This document shows, piece after piece, positions 1 through 11,950 of a stretch of DNA of 64,000 bases. The translations under genes were made by a program, and so were the position numbers. Origin of the DNA: Ryuthela nishihirai (Eukaryota; Arthropoda; Arachnida; Araneae; Heptathelidae). Positions within the stretch are counted from its first letter, which is position 1, and each line of letters starts with the position of its first letter. The stretch lies in assembly GCA_038380435.1 (NCBI GenBank), contig JAWZYU010000034.1:41044901-41108900 (forward strand), written 5' to 3'. The notes under the pieces were generated by a model. That model was not told where the DNA came from. It did no database searches and was given only the letters and a program-made list of their open reading frames with translations.

Positions 1-2149
1 CTACATGACATCTCCTTGTTCTGACCACTGATCACTATATGACATCTCCTTGTTCTGACCACTGATCACTATATGACATCTCCTTGTTCTGACCACTAAC
101 CACTTGATGACATCTCCTTGTCCTGATCACTGATCACAACATGACATCTCCTTGTCCTTATCACTGATCACAACATGACATCTCCTTGTTCTGACCACTG
201 ACCAGTACATGACATCTCCTTGTTCTGACAACTGATTACCAATGATTACTACATGATTTCTCCTTGTTCTGACCACTAACCACTTGATGGCATCTCCTTG
301 TTCTGACCACTAACCACTTGATGGCATCTCCTTGTTCTGACCACTAACCACTTGATGACACTCCTTGTTCTGACCAGATCACTACATGACATCTCCTTGT
401 TCTGACCACTGATCACTACATGACATCTTCTTGTTCTGACCACTAACCACTTGATGGCATCTCCTTGTTCTGACCACTAACCACTTGATGACACTCCTTG
501 TCCTGATCACTGATCACTACATGACATCTCCTTGTTCTGACCACTGATCACTATATGACATCTCCTTGTTCTGACCACTGATCACTATATGACATCTCCT
601 TGTTCTGACCACTAACCACTTGATGACATCTCCTTGTCCTGATCACTGATCACAACATGACATCTCCTTGTCCTTATCACTGATCACAACATGACATCTC
701 CTTGTCCTTATCACTGATCACAACATGACATCTCCTTGTTCTGACCACTGATCACTACATGACATCTCCTTGTTCTGACAACTGATTACCAATGATTACT
801 ACATGATTTCTCCTTGTTCTGACCACTAACCACTTGATGGCATCTCCTTGTTCTGACCACTAACCACTTGATGGCATCTCCTTGTTCTGACCACTAACCA
901 CTTGATGGCATCTCCTTGTTCTGACCACTAACCACTTGATGACATCTCCTTGTTCTGACCACTAACCACTTGATGACACTCCATGTTCTGACCAGATCAC
1001 TACATGACATCTCCTTGTTCTGACCACTGATCACTACATGACATCTCCTTGTTCTGACCACTAACCACTTGATGGCATCTCCTTGTTCTGACCACTAACC
1101 ACTTGATGACACTCCTTGTCCTGATCACTGATCACTACATGACATCTCCTTGTTCTGACCACTGATCACTATATGACATCTCCTTGTTCTGACCACTGAT
1201 CACTATATGACATCTCCTTGTTCTGACCACTAACCACTTGATGACATCTCCTTGTCCTGATCACTGATCACAACATGACATCTCCTTGTCCTTATCACTG
1301 ATCACAACATGACATCTCCTTGTTCTGACCACCGACCAGTACATGACATCTCCTTGTTCTGACCACTAACCACTTGATAACATCCTTGTCCTGATCACTG
1401 ATTACTATAAGACATCTCCTTATTCTGACCACTAACCATTTGATGACATCTCCTTGTTCTGAACACTGTCACTACATGATTTCTCCTTGTTCTGACCACT
1501 AACCACTAGATGACATCTCCTTGTTCTGACCACTAACCACTTGATGACATCTCCTTGTTCTGACCACTGTCACTACATGATTTCTCCTTGTTCTGACCAC
1601 TAACCACTAGATGACATCTCCTTGTTCTGACCACTAACCACTTGATGACATCTCCTTGTTCTGACCACTAACCACTAGATGACTCCTTGTTCTGATCACT
1701 AACCACTTGATGATACTCCTTGTTCTGATCAGATCGCTACATGATATCTCCTTGTTCTGACCACCGATCACTACATGACATCTCCTTGTTCTGACCACTA
1801 ACCACTTGATGACATCTCCTTGTTCTGACCACTGATCACTACATGATATCTCCTTGTTCTGACCACTAACCACTTGATGACATCTTCTTGTTCTGACCAC
1901 TAACCACTACATGAGATCTCCTTGTTCTGACCACTGATCACTACATGACATCTCCTTGTTCTGACCACTGATCACTATATGAGATCTCCTTGTTCTGACC
2001 ACTAACTACTAGATGACATCTCCTTTTTCTGACCACTAACCACTAAATGACATCTCCTTGTTCTGACACTGATCACTACATGACATCTCCTTGTTCTGAC
2101 CAATAACCACTTGATATCATCTCCGTGTTTTGACCACTAACCACTTGAT
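1..2149. repeat. 34-bp minisatellite, left block
   Basis: About 63 tandem copies of a 34-bp unit of the form catctccttgttctgaccac followed by taaccacttgatga or tgatcactacatga. Variants (tgttctg or tgtcctg, gatcac or aaccac) are not random. The run containing 'caactgattacc' recurs about 550 bp apart (near 229 and 779), and the doublet 'atcactatatgac' recurs near 70, 560 and 1160, so 550-600-bp blocks were duplicated as higher-order units. Short open frames on the minus strand that begin MVRTRRCH are a by-product of the unit and not genes. The last 14 bases (2136-2149) form the left target-site copy of the LINE insertion that follows. Confidence 0.95.
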
Positions 2150-3132
2150 TTTTGTTTTTGTTTTTTGTTGTTTGGGGTTTATTGGCGCAACAGCAACTAA
2201 GGCTATATTGCGCCAAACAAACGATAAAAAGGGATAAAAGTCTCATAACCCACAACCAAAGTTAAAACGAACACAAACAAAACGGCACAAAACGACAAGT
2301 AAAAAGACTAAAAAGCAACAACAAGTATAGAAGTTAACAATAAAAATGGGTGTATAGGACGTATTGAAAACCACAAACAAGAGTAAAAACTAGTAAACAG
2401 GGTAAAAATCAAATACGTGTAAAATAACCAGTAAAACGTAAAAAGTCGAAAACAGGAGTTAAAAACGATTCATCAGATAAAAGATGGCCGAGTGTAAGAG
2501 GCTCAGCCATAAAATTGTGGAAGGTAAAATACATTTTGAGTTCAAGATTAAAAGCGGGACAATGAATTAAAATATGTTTAACAGTTAAAATGGTGTCACA
2601 AAACTCGCACTTAGGTACTGCGTCCGCCTTAAGTAGAAAAGAGTGTGTTAAAAACGAGTGACCTAAGCGGAGCCGAGCAAGGACAACTTCCTCCTTACGA
2701 TTCCTGCGAAAACAAGACTGCCACGGTTTGACAATGGGCTTGATCTCGAAGAGCTTGTTAGCAACCTGTTCAGACCAAGATCTCTGCCACTGTGCCCGGA
2801 GCTCGATGGTGAAACGCTGCCGGAAATCCACATATGGAACCGGATGACGGAGAATCGGACAGGGGCGTGGCTGACTTGGCAGCAGCATCTGCCAAGTCAT
2901 TGCCCCTGATCCAGACATTACCGGGCACCCAACAGAAGAGAATCGTGGTCGTGGCTGCCAGACGATGGAGCTGCTGGCGGATCTTGGAGAGAACAGGGTG
3001 AGGCCGATGCCTCACCGAGATCAAAGTCTGTAGCGAGCTAAGCGAGTCGGTGTAAAGCACACACCGTCGATGATGCTTAGCTGCTATATGGTCCAAGGCA
3101 ATGCTGATAGCATGCAACTCAGCAGTGAAGAT
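2150..3132 (-). mobile_element. 5'-truncated LINE (I/Jockey-like group) inserted in the minisatellite
   Basis: Non-repeat DNA of 983 bp interrupts the 34-bp array. Read on the minus strand it starts inside an RNase H domain, runs through a cysteine/histidine tail and a 3' UTR of about 250 bp, and ends in an A-rich tail, seen on the plus strand as T-runs near 2149-2170. The same 14 bases, actaaccacttgat, lie on both sides (2136-2149 and 3133-3146). This is the pattern of target-primed reverse transcription with 5' truncation. Because the target is itself repetitive, the match could partly be chance, but both edges fall exactly on it. The family call rests on the order RNase H then CxxC...HxxxxC, known from I, Jockey, LOA and related clades; I cannot resolve the clade. 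Confidence 0.85.
2409..3132 (-). pseudogene. LINE ORF2 C-terminus (RNase H domain plus zinc-like tail), broken
   Basis: Two overlapping minus-strand frames carry the remains. The upstream frame (down to 2770) has TAELHAI with the second catalytic acid, LYTDSLSSL with the third, and GNDLADAAAK with the fourth acid of the D-E-D-D set. The first acid (normally TDGS) lies beyond the truncated 5' end, so the enzyme could not work. Near 2850 a frameshift moves the reading into a second frame: RHPVPYVDFRQRF, then RLRLGHSFLTH, then CEFC...VKHILIHCP, ending in FDFLRFTGYFTRI and a stop at 2409. These are standard C-terminal landmarks of arthropod LINEs of the RNase H-bearing clades. The methionine that opens the upstream frame lies in the flanking minisatellite (3168), so it is not the element's own start. 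Confidence 0.85.
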
Positions 3133-4688
3133 ACTAACCACTTGATGACATCTCCTTGTTCTGACCACTGATCACTACATGATATTTCCTTGTTCTGACC
3201 ACTAACTACTTGATGACATCTCCTTGTCCTGATCACTGATTACTATATGACATCTCTATGTTCTGACCACTAACCTCTAGATGACATCTCCTTGTTCTGA
3301 CCACTGATCACTACATGATATTTCCTTGTTCTGACCACTAACCACTTGATGACATCTCCTTGTCCTGATCACTGATTACTATATGACATCTTTATGTTCT
3401 GACCACTAACCTCTAGATGACATCTCCTTGTTCTGACCACTAACCTCTAGATGACATCTCCTTGTTCTGACCACTAACCACTAGACGACATCACCTTGTT
3501 CTGATCACAAACCACTTGATGACATCTCCTAGTCCTGATCACTGATCACTACATGACATCTCCTTGTCCTGATCAATGATCACTATATGACATCTCCTTG
3601 TTCTGACCACTGATCACTTGATGACATCTCCGTGTTCTGACCACTAACATCTAGATGACATCTCCTTGTTCTGACCACTGATCACTTGATGAAATCTCCT
3701 TGTTCTAACCACTGGATGACATCACTTTGTTCTGACGACTAACCACTTGATGGCATCTCCTTGTTCTGACCACTAACCATTTGATGACATCTCCTTGTTC
3801 TGACCACTGATCAGTACATGACATCTCCTTGTTCTGACCACTAACCACTTGATGACATCTCCTTGTCCTGATCATTGATCACTACATGACATCTCCTTGT
3901 TCTGACCACTAACCACCTAATGACATATCCTTGTCCTGATCACTGATTACTATATGACATCTCCTTGTTCTGACCACTAACCACTAGATGACATCTCCTT
4001 GTTCTGACCACTGATCACTACATGACATCTCATTGTTCTTATCACTGATCGCTACATGATATCTCCTTGTTCTGACCAATAACCACTTGATGACATCTCC
4101 TTGTTCTGACCACTAGCCTCTAGATGACATCTTGTTCTGACCACTAACACTTGATGACATCCCCTTGTCCTGATCACTGAACACTGATCACTACATGACA
4201 TCTCCTTGTTCTGACCACTGATCACTATATGAGATCTCCTTGTTCTGACCACTGATCACTATATGAGATCTCCTTGTTCTGACCACTAACCACTAAATGA
4301 CATCTCCTTGTCCTGACACTAATCACTACATGACATCTCCTTGTTCTGACCAATAACTACTTGATATCATCTCCGTGTTCTAACCACTAACCACTTGATG
4401 ACATCTCCTTGTTCTGACCACTGATCAGTACATGACATTTCCTTGTTCTGACCACTAACCACTTGATGACATCTCCTTGTCCTGATCACTGATCACTACA
4501 TGACATCTCCTTGTTCTGACCAGTAACCACTTGATGACATCTCTTTTTCTGACCACTGATCACTACATGACATCTCCTTATTTTGACCACTAACCATTAC
4601 ATGACATCTCCTTGTTCTGACCACTAACCACTTGATGACACTCCTTGTTCTGACCACTGATTACTACATGACATCTCCTTGTTCTGAT
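3133..4688. repeat. 34-bp minisatellite, right block
   Basis: Continuation of the same 34-bp array after the LINE insertion, about 46 copies, with more point variants and short deletions than the left block. Bases 3133-3146 are the right target-site copy. The array ends abruptly at 4688 where a SINE begins. Confidence 0.95.
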
Positions 4689-5074
4689 GGGGCGGGATGG
4701 CTCAGTCGTTAACGCGTCAGGCTCGTATTCTGTAGTTCCCAGGTTCGAGTCCCAGCTGGGTCAGCGTTGAGATTTATTTCCCCAAAATTTCCCGCCCTGC
4801 CCACGGTCATTATAGGAGACACCGATGTGCTTGGAAAAGCCGCCGCCCGTCGGACGGAACGTTAAGCCGTGGTTCCGTGTGTTGGAGAGACATACTCTGT
4901 GCACGTTAAAGAACACGCTGGATGGCCTTGACGGGAAGTTACCATCTGTCTCCCTAACAGCTGTTCCAGTGGGTCCCCTCCCCCAATCTTCTTTGAGCCT
5001 TCGGGGTCCTTGTGACCTGGACATTTAGCCCATGATGTGCATAAAAATGCCGCTCAGAAGTAAAACAACCCAAC
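4689..5074 (+). mobile_element. tRNA-derived SINE, single 3' module, diverged
   Basis: Full-length copy (386 bp): head from ggggcgggatggctcagtcg, B box ggttcgagtcc, conserved body with cggaacgttaagccgtgg, and 3' module from acgttaaagaacacgctgg to taaaacaacccaac. It carries substitutions against the 23881 copy (for example gttaacgcgtc in the head, cattataggagacacc in the body). It sits at the edge of the minisatellite. I see no clear target-site duplication. Confidence 0.9.
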
Positions 5075-6480
5075 AGAACTTTCCAATCAGCCAATAACTT
5101 AAAATAGACTTCTTAAACCTGATGTATCACACGAAATAGAATGAAAATCTGTCTATCATCATCACTGTTGGGAAAATAAGAAGACCTCACTCGTAATCCA
5201 ATCTCAGTTTTCCCAAAGAGTAATTCTTTTTTATTCTTAGACCCAACCTTAAGAGGACCCGCTGTTCATATGTAAGTGACAAATGATTTTTCGCGATATC
5301 TGGCTTTTTCTAATCATCAGTTTTAATGCATTTTAATAGGTCGTCTCGCATGCAAATGAGCCACTGTTATTTCTGCATTATTAGAGAGCGAAAGATCGTC
5401 AAGAGAACGGACTGCTTCGTTAAAATCCGACTCCGAAATTAAAATCCGAAATTAAAATCCGACTCCTCATCTAGACCGTCATGTCAAGATGAGAAGTCGG
5501 ATTTTAATTTGAATTTAAAATGCGGTTTGCATGAATATGTTTAGAGAACAACACAGCAAAAGAAGATTCAAAGAGGATGTAGAAAATAATTTCCTGAAAA
5601 TGTATCCGGGATTTTAAAGTATTCATGAAAATGCTCTTATGGAAAACTAGAAAGAGTGCATTTAATACGCTATGTGAAAATAAAAATAATAATAAAAAAC
5701 GTCGGTCGTAGAATATTTCGCAAAACATTTTTGAAAATGATCGGTGGATTTCAACTAATTTGAATATGCAGTACGACAATGCAACGTATTTGTAATGTTA
5801 TGCACGGAAATGCAATTTAAAGTAGATACGTCTGCAATCGAGGAGGAAGAACAAATATAAAACACTTGAAAAAAAAAAATACAATTACTCCATTAAGTAT
5901 TATTGCTTTTTTGAATGGTGAAGATATTAAAACAATTATTTCTTTCGATGCAATTTTAAAAACAGAAGAAACGAAAAATAGTTTTAGAATAAGCTATTAA
6001 GAAAACTTTCCGGAAATGGAATTTATGTTTTTATTTAACAATAGAGTCGTCACAATGGCCCTTTATTACGGAATTATTCCAAAGGTAAAGGGACACCTTG
6101 TTTTTAATTTTTTTTTGCTTTCTAGAACTTGGGAATCTTAAAGAAAATCAACTTAGCATAATAATCTCGTTTTCTAGACTCTGAATATGAAACTCTAGCT
6201 GTCGTTCTTTATATTAAAAGTAACGTTTTTTCTTTCCATTGGAATCTGGCAACTTGTATTATGGTTTCAGTTACTTTCTTTATTTACTTTCGCAAAGAAA
6301 GAAGTAAACAATATCATTAGTATAATATTTGCGTTGTCGTAAAGTCAGTCATTTTGTCAAAATTAACTTACATTGGAATCTGGCAATCTCCTATTAAGTT
6401 TCAGTTACTTCCTTCATTTACTTTCACAAAAAAAGAAGAAAACAATTTGAGTAGTATTATTTTTGCGTTGTGTATAATTA
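5075..6480. other. AT-rich unique sequence with two small internal repeats
   Basis: No recognisable gene. A 91-codon open frame on the minus strand (5504-5779) has low-complexity hydrophobic content and no family I know. A 22-bp inverted repeat with one mismatch lies at 5451-5472 and 5487-5508 (arm ATTAAAATCCGACTCCTCAT...), and shorter direct copies of the same motif precede it. Two diverged direct copies of about 110 bp begin at ttggaatctggcaa near 6239 and 6374 and share ttcagttact and tttgcgttgt. Confidence 0.6.
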
Positions 6481-6499
6481 GAGGTGCTGTATAGTTAGA

Positions 6500-6600
6500 G
6501 GCTGGCCATCTCGGTGATTCACTGCCATTGGTTGATTGGGTCACGTGGTTTATGGGCGCCATGTTTTGTCGTACCGTGAGATGAAAGCCTGTGATTTAGT
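6500..6600 (+). promoter_or_regulatory. promoter-like cluster: two inverted CCAAT boxes, E-box, YY1-like site
   Basis: In an otherwise AT-rich stretch there is a short block with ATTGG at 6527-6531 and 6535-6539 (CCAAT on the other strand), a CACGTG E-box at 6542-6547, and GGCGCCATGTT at 6555-6565, whose complement AACATGGC matches the YY1 core. This combination is typical of broad, TATA-less animal promoters. It lies about 120 bp upstream of a THAP-like start codon. The reading as a promoter is inference from motifs. Confidence 0.35.
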
Positions 6601-6686
6601 GTGTGTACCTAGTTAAAGTTCTCAGTTCTTTTAATTTTATAAATTTCTACCACTTTTTTGCCTATAAAAGCTTCCATATTTTATGA

Positions 6687-6737
6687 ATGCCTCACTGCAT
6701 TGCATTTGGGTGTAAAAATTCCACTCATAGATATAAG
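6687..6737 (+). CDS. possible first coding exon of a THAP-domain protein (partial)
   Basis: The frame from ATG 6687 reads MPHCIAFGCKNSTHRYK and then meets a stop (6738-6740). THAP domains, C2CH zinc-binding DNA-binding domains found in animal transcription factors and in P-element-type transposases, characteristically open with M-P-x-C-x-A-x-x-C-x-N at the very N-terminus, and this peptide fits at every one of those positions. The stop directly follows the sequence ataagtgaaa, which could be a splice donor, so the exon would end around 6733-6736 with the rest of the domain in a later exon. I find no continuation before the tandem array at 6905. It could be a real first exon, a dead retro- or transposon fragment, or chance; the promoter-like motifs just upstream favour the first. 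An upstream ATG at 6683 is in another frame. Confidence 0.35.
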
Positions 6738-6904
6738 TGAAACGAACTTAGGGAAAAGTAAAAAATAATTTCTTTTAAGGTTTGTTTGAAAAATGAGCTA
6801 ATGTTTCCACTTTGTTGTCTGTCTGTCCGTCTGTCTTTCTACCTGTCTATCTGTCTCTAGACAATCAACTTTTTTACTGTTATGTAGTAGTGTTTTATGT
6901 TAGT

Positions 6905-7111
6905 AGGCCGTCTTTCGAGACTTATTGGAAAACAACCAACAAAATTAAGAGACACGGAGGCAGTCTTTCGAGACTTATGGCGAACCAAAACTAACAAACA
7001 CTAGGACAGTGTTTCGAGACTTATTGCGAACCAAACAACTAACAAAATTAAGAGACATGGAGGCAATCATTCGAGACTTATTGCGAACCAAACAACCAAC
7101 CAAATTAACAG
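6905..7111. repeat. diverged 57-bp repeats, left flank of the 115-bp array
   Basis: About three and a half copies of a unit acatggaggcagtctttcg...gcgaaccaaacaacc...aacaa, each differing from its neighbours at several positions. They flank the homogeneous core as older, diverged monomers. Confidence 0.9.
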
Positions 7112-9170
7112 ACATGGATGCAGTCTTCTGAGATTTATTGGTAACCAAACAACCAACCGAATTAACAAATACACAACCAGTCTCTCGAAATTTATTTCGA
7201 ACCAAACTAACAAATATAGTTAACAGACATGGATGCAGTCTTCCGAGATTTATTGGTAACCAAACAACCAACCGAATTAACAAATACACAACCAGTCTCT
7301 CGAAATTTATTTCGAACCAAACTAACAAATATAGTTAACAGACATGGATGCAGTCTTCCGAGATTTATTGGTAACCAAACAACCAACCGAATTAACAAAT
7401 ACACAACCAGTCTCTCGAAATTTATTTCGAACCAAACTAACAAATATAGTTAACAGACATGGATGCAGTCTTCCGAGATTTATTGGTAACCAAACAACCA
7501 ACCGAATTAACAAATACACAACCAGTCTCTCGAAATTTATTTCGAACCAAACTAACAAATATAGTTAACAGACATGGATGCAGTCTTCCGAGATTTATTG
7601 GTAACCAAACAACCAACCGAATTAACAAATACACAATCAGTCTCTCGAAATTTATTTCGAACCAAACTAACAAATATAGTTAACAGACATGGATGCAGTC
7701 TTCCGAGATTTATTGGTAACCAAACAACCAACCGAATTAACAAATACACAACCAGTCTCTCGAAATTTATTTCGAACCAAACTAACAAATATAGTTAACA
7801 GACATGGATGCAGTCTTCCGAGATTTATTGGTAACCAAACAACCAACCGAATTAACAAATACACAACCAGTCTCTCGAAATTTATTTCGAACCAAACTAA
7901 CAAATATAGTTAACAGACATGGATGCAGTCTTCCGAGATTTATTGGTAACCAAACAACCAACCGAATTAACAAATACACAACCAGTCTCTCGAAATTTAT
8001 TTCGAACCAAACTAACAAATATAGTTAACAGACATGGATGCAGTCTTCCGAGATTTATTGGTAACCAAACAACCAACCGAATTAACAAATACACAACCAG
8101 TCTCTCGAAATTTATTTCGAAGCAAACTAACAAATATAGTTAACAGACATGGATGCAGTCTTCCGAGATTTATTGGTAACCAAACAACCAACCGAATTAA
8201 CAAATACACAACCAGTCTCTCGAAATTTATTTCGAACCAAACTAACAAATATAGTTAACAGACATGGATGCAGTCTTCCGAGATTTATTGGTAACCAAAC
8301 AACCAACCGAATTAACAAATACACAACCAGTCTCTCGAAATTTATTTCGAACCAAACTAACAAATATAGTTAACAGACATGGATGCAGTCTTCCGAGATT
8401 TATTGGTAACCAAACAACCAACCGAATTAACAAATACACAACCAGTCTCTCGAAATTTATTTCGAACCAAACTAACAAATATAGTTAACAGACATGGATG
8501 CAGTCTTCCGAGATTTATTGGTAACCAAACAACCAACCGAATTAACAAATACACAACCAGTCTCTCGAAATTTATTTCGAACCAAACTAACAAATATAGT
8601 TAACAGACATGGATGCAGTCTTCCGAGATTTATTGGTAACCAAACAACCAACCGAATTAACAAATACACAACCAGTCTCTCGAAATTTATTTCGAACCAA
8701 ACTAACAAATATAGTTAACAGACATGGATGCAGTCTTCCGAGATTTATTGGTAACCAAACAACCAACCGAATTAACAAATACACAACCAGTCTCTCGAAA
8801 TTTATTTCGAACCAAACTAACAAATATAGTTAACAGACATGGATGCAGTCTTCCGAGATTTATTGGTAACCAAACAACCAACCGAATTAACAAATACACA
8901 ACCAGTCTCTCGAAATTTATTTCGAACCAAACTAACAAATATAGTTAACAGACATGGATGCAGTCTTCCGAGATTTATTGGTAACCAAACAACCAACCGA
9001 ATTAACAAATACACAACCAGTCTCTCGAAATTTATTTCGAACCAAACTAACAAATATAGTTAACAGACATGGATGCAGTCTTCCGAGATTTATTGGTAAC
9101 CAAACAACCAACCGAATTAACAAATACACAACCAGTCTCTCGAAATTTATTTCGAACCAAACTAACAAAT
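7112..9170. repeat. 115-bp higher-order tandem array, 18 nearly identical copies
   Basis: Copies start every 115 bp from 7112 (7227, 7342, ... 9067). Each is a dimer of two diverged ~57-bp halves: one with acatggatgcagtcttccg and one with acaaccagtctctcg, both ending in a caaccaa/aactaacaa-type segment. Only a handful of single-base differences occur in 2 kb (for example caatcag near 7635, gaagcaaac near 8119), so amplification or homogenisation is recent. Because 115 is not a multiple of three, every reading frame closes after about 75-78 codons, and the repeated short open frames on both strands are by-products. Confidence 0.97.
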
Positions 9171-9930
9171 ATGGAGACAGTCTTTCGAGACTTATTGCGA
9201 AACAAACAACCAGCCAAATTAACAAACATGGATGCAATCTTTCCAGACGTATTATGAACCAAACAACCAACCGAATTGACAAACATGGAGACAGTCTTTC
9301 GAGACTTATTGCGAACCAAACAACCGACCAAATTAACACACATGGAGGCAGTCTTTCGAGACTTATTGGGAACCAAACAACCAACCAAATTAACAAACAT
9401 GGAGGCAGTCTTTCGAGATTTATTGCGAACCAAACAACCAATCAAACTAACAAACATGGAGGCAGTCTTTCGAGACATATTGCGAGCCAAACAACCAATC
9501 GAACTAACAAACATGGAGGCAGTCTTTGGAGATTTATTGCGAACCAAACTAGCAAACATGGGGCCGGTTTTTCGAGACTTATTGCGAACCAAACAACCAA
9601 CCGAACTAACAAACATGGAAGCAGTCTTTCGAGACTTATTGCGAACCAAACAACCAACCGAACTGACAAACATGGAAGCAGTTTTAAGACTTATTGCGAA
9701 CGAAATATCCAACCAAACTAACAAACATGGTGGCAGTATTTCGAGACATATTGCGAGCCAAACAACCAACCGAACTAACAAACATGGAGGCAGTCTTTCG
9801 AGACTTATTGCGAACCAAACAACCAACCGAACTAACAAACATGGAAGCAGTCTTTAGAGATTTATTGCGAACCAGCCAAGGAAACATTGATGCCAACTTT
9901 CGGGATTTTTTGGAAACCAAATCAAATAAC
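9171..9930. repeat. diverged 57-bp repeats, right flank
   Basis: About 13 copies of the 57-bp monomer (acatggaggcagtctttcga...), differing from each other by 5-20 percent. The unit is 19 codons long and happens to lack stops, so long frames of 193 and 263 codons run on the two strands. They encode only the repeat (…MEAVFRDLLRTKQPTELTN…) and are not evidence of a gene. The array decays at about 9930. Confidence 0.92.
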
Positions 9931-10434
9931 AAACACACATGAGAATAGACCAACCATCGAAAGCGAAAAGCACATTTGAAATGCTAAGGTATGCGAAGTA
10001 GAATCAAAGTAATTTTTTAAGCACAGTCAACAACCTATACCAACCACAAAAAATTACTTGCGGCTACGTCATCAAAGCGAGCGAATAATCAATAACAGCA
10101 CCGTAGTATTTGTGACCTAATTGGATTGGAAGAAAAAAGACGTACCCGAAGTACGTTGTCTTACGAGATTAAAGCAGGAGCATCTTCTTACGTGCTTCCG
10201 ATACATGAAGTAATCTCTTCTTCATCTACCTGCTTCAGGCAACATCAATTGATGCGACAATGCGAGATCCCAGAAATCCCGTTACTCCGATGGCATTTTT
10301 TCTTTCTCATAAAGCCACGTCGATCTGCAATCGTCGTTCGTCAAATCCCCATAAAAAACATCGCTGATTGTCGAGGAAAATATCAAACGAAGCGTTCGAA
10401 ACAGAAAGAGAATTAAAATGCTCAATGTGTAGCA
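9931..10434. other. unique spacer; unrecognised 96-codon open frame
   Basis: No repeat and no known gene. A plus-strand frame 10126-10416 (MEEKRRTRSTLSYEIKAG...) has fairly balanced composition but no motif I recognise. No clear promoter or splice context. Confidence 0.4.
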
Positions 10435-11428
10435 GTTGGGTTGTTTTACCTCTGAGCGGCACTTTTTGCACACCATGGGCTAAATGGCCAGGTCACAAGG
10501 ACGCCGAAAGCTCAGAGAAAGTTGGGGGAGTGGAACCACTGGAACAGCTGTTGGGAGACAGATGGTAGCCTCCCGTCAAGGCCATCCAGTGGTTTCTTTA
10601 ACGTTGGGTTGTTTTACCTGTGAGCGCCGCTTTTTTGCACACCATGGGCTAAATGGCCAGGTCACATGGACCCCGAAGGCTCAGAGAAGGTTGGGGGAGG
10701 GGATCCACTGGAACAGCTGTTGGGAGAAAGATGGTAGCCTCCCGTCAAAGCCATCCAGTGTGTTCTTTAGCGTTGGGTTGTTTCTCCTCTGAGCGGTACT
10801 TTTTGCACACCATGGGCTAAATGACCAGGTCACAAGGACCTCGAAGGCTCAGAGAAGGTTGGGGGAGGGGACCCACTGGAACAGCTGTAGGGAGACTGAT
10901 GGTAGCCTCCCGTCAAGGCCATCCAGCGTGTTCTTTAACGTTGGGTTGTTTTACCTCTGAGTGGCACTTTTTTTGCACACTATGGGCTAAATTACCAGGT
11001 CACAAGGACCCCGAAGGCTCACAGAAGGTTGGGGGAGGGGACGCACTGGAACAGCTGTTGGGAGACAGATGGTAGCCTCCCGTTAAGGCCATCCAGCGTG
11101 TTCTTTAACGTTGGGTTGTTTTACCTCTGAGTGGCACTTTTTTGCACACTATGGGCTAAATTATCAGGTCACAAGGACCCCGAAGGCTCAGAGAAGGGAG
11201 GGGGAGGGGACCCACTGGAACAGCTATCGGGAGACAGATGGTAACGTTCCTTCAAGGCCATCCAGCATGTTTTTTAACGTGCACACTCCCGCACACGGGG
11301 TCACTGCTTAACGTCCCATCCGACGGACGGCGGCATTTCCAAGCCCATCGGTGTCCCCTACTGACCGTGAGGAGGGCGGGGAATTTTGCAGAGATAAATC
11401 TCAACGCTGACCCAGCTGGGACTCGAAC
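10435..11428 (-). mobile_element. SINE with five tandem 3' modules
   Basis: Minus-strand element. Reading leftwards from the head, a 5'-truncated head (ends at 11428 within gggactcgaac, so the A box is missing), the body (11278-11400), then five 3' modules starting on the plus strand at about 10435, 10603, 10772, 10940 and 11113, about 169 bp apart. Each junction reads ttctttaacgttgggttgtt. The modules differ by a few percent (for example gagtggcac versus gagcggcac). Confidence 0.9.
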
Positions 11429-11448
11429 AACTATTAGGATACTAATAG

Positions 11449-11695
11449 TTACCTTTCATCAAGGTCACCTAGTGTGTTCTTCAATGTGCACAGGGTATGG
11501 TTCTCCCGCATTCGGGCCCACGGCTTATCGACGTATCCGACGGACGGCGGCATTTCCAAGCCCATCGGTGTCCCCTACTGACCGAGGGTGGATGCCAGTT
11601 AACTGACATAAATCTCAACACTTGCATAAATGGAATTGGACTTTTGGAACTGCAGATTACCAGTCTGGCATGCTACCAACTGAGTCAACCTCTGC
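11449..11695 (-). mobile_element. old, 5'-part SINE copy
   Basis: Minus-strand fragment with body (ccgacggacggcggcatttcc) and a diverged tRNA-like head (gaactgcagattaccagtctggcatgctaccaactgagtcaa). Most of the 3' module is missing. The head is more diverged than in neighbouring copies, so this is an older insertion. Confidence 0.8.
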
Positions 11696-11948
11696 TCTCC
11701 TGTCCAGTGTGTTTTCTTCATTTGGCTGCATTTGTAGTGTAGTTGACTACTGATCAAAGGGATCTGGGTTCGAGCCCTGGATGAGGTATGTGTCATGTCC
11801 CTCTAATTTGTTTATTTTTATTTATCGTTGCATTTTATTGTATTATTGTTATTGTAAATATTTTTATGTATTGATTGTGTTCTTGGAAGTGCTACTGTGG
11901 GGGATGTGACTCATAAGATGTTGTTTTCGACTGTGAGCTGGTTGCCTG
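11696..11948. other. spacer with a second tRNA-like motif
   Basis: tagtgtagttga (about 11735) followed by ggttcgagccc (about 11768) looks like A and B boxes of a RNA polymerase III promoter at normal spacing. The surrounding bases do not fold as a convincing tRNA, so a head remnant of another tRNA-derived SINE is the likeliest reading. The rest is AT-rich and featureless. Confidence 0.3.
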
Positions 11949-11950
11949 TA

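Noticed and set aside
6663..6670. TATAAAAG as TATA box for the THAP-like exon
   Set aside because: It is only 17 bases upstream of the ATG, so initiation 25-30 bases downstream would fall inside the coding start. The upstream CCAAT/E-box/YY1 cluster is the better promoter candidate.
7207..9721. Dozens of 74-78-codon frames and a 255-codon frame on both strands
   Set aside because: They follow the 115-bp and 57-bp tandem units exactly, repeat the same text and close with the unit period. No start context, no domain, and both strands open at once.
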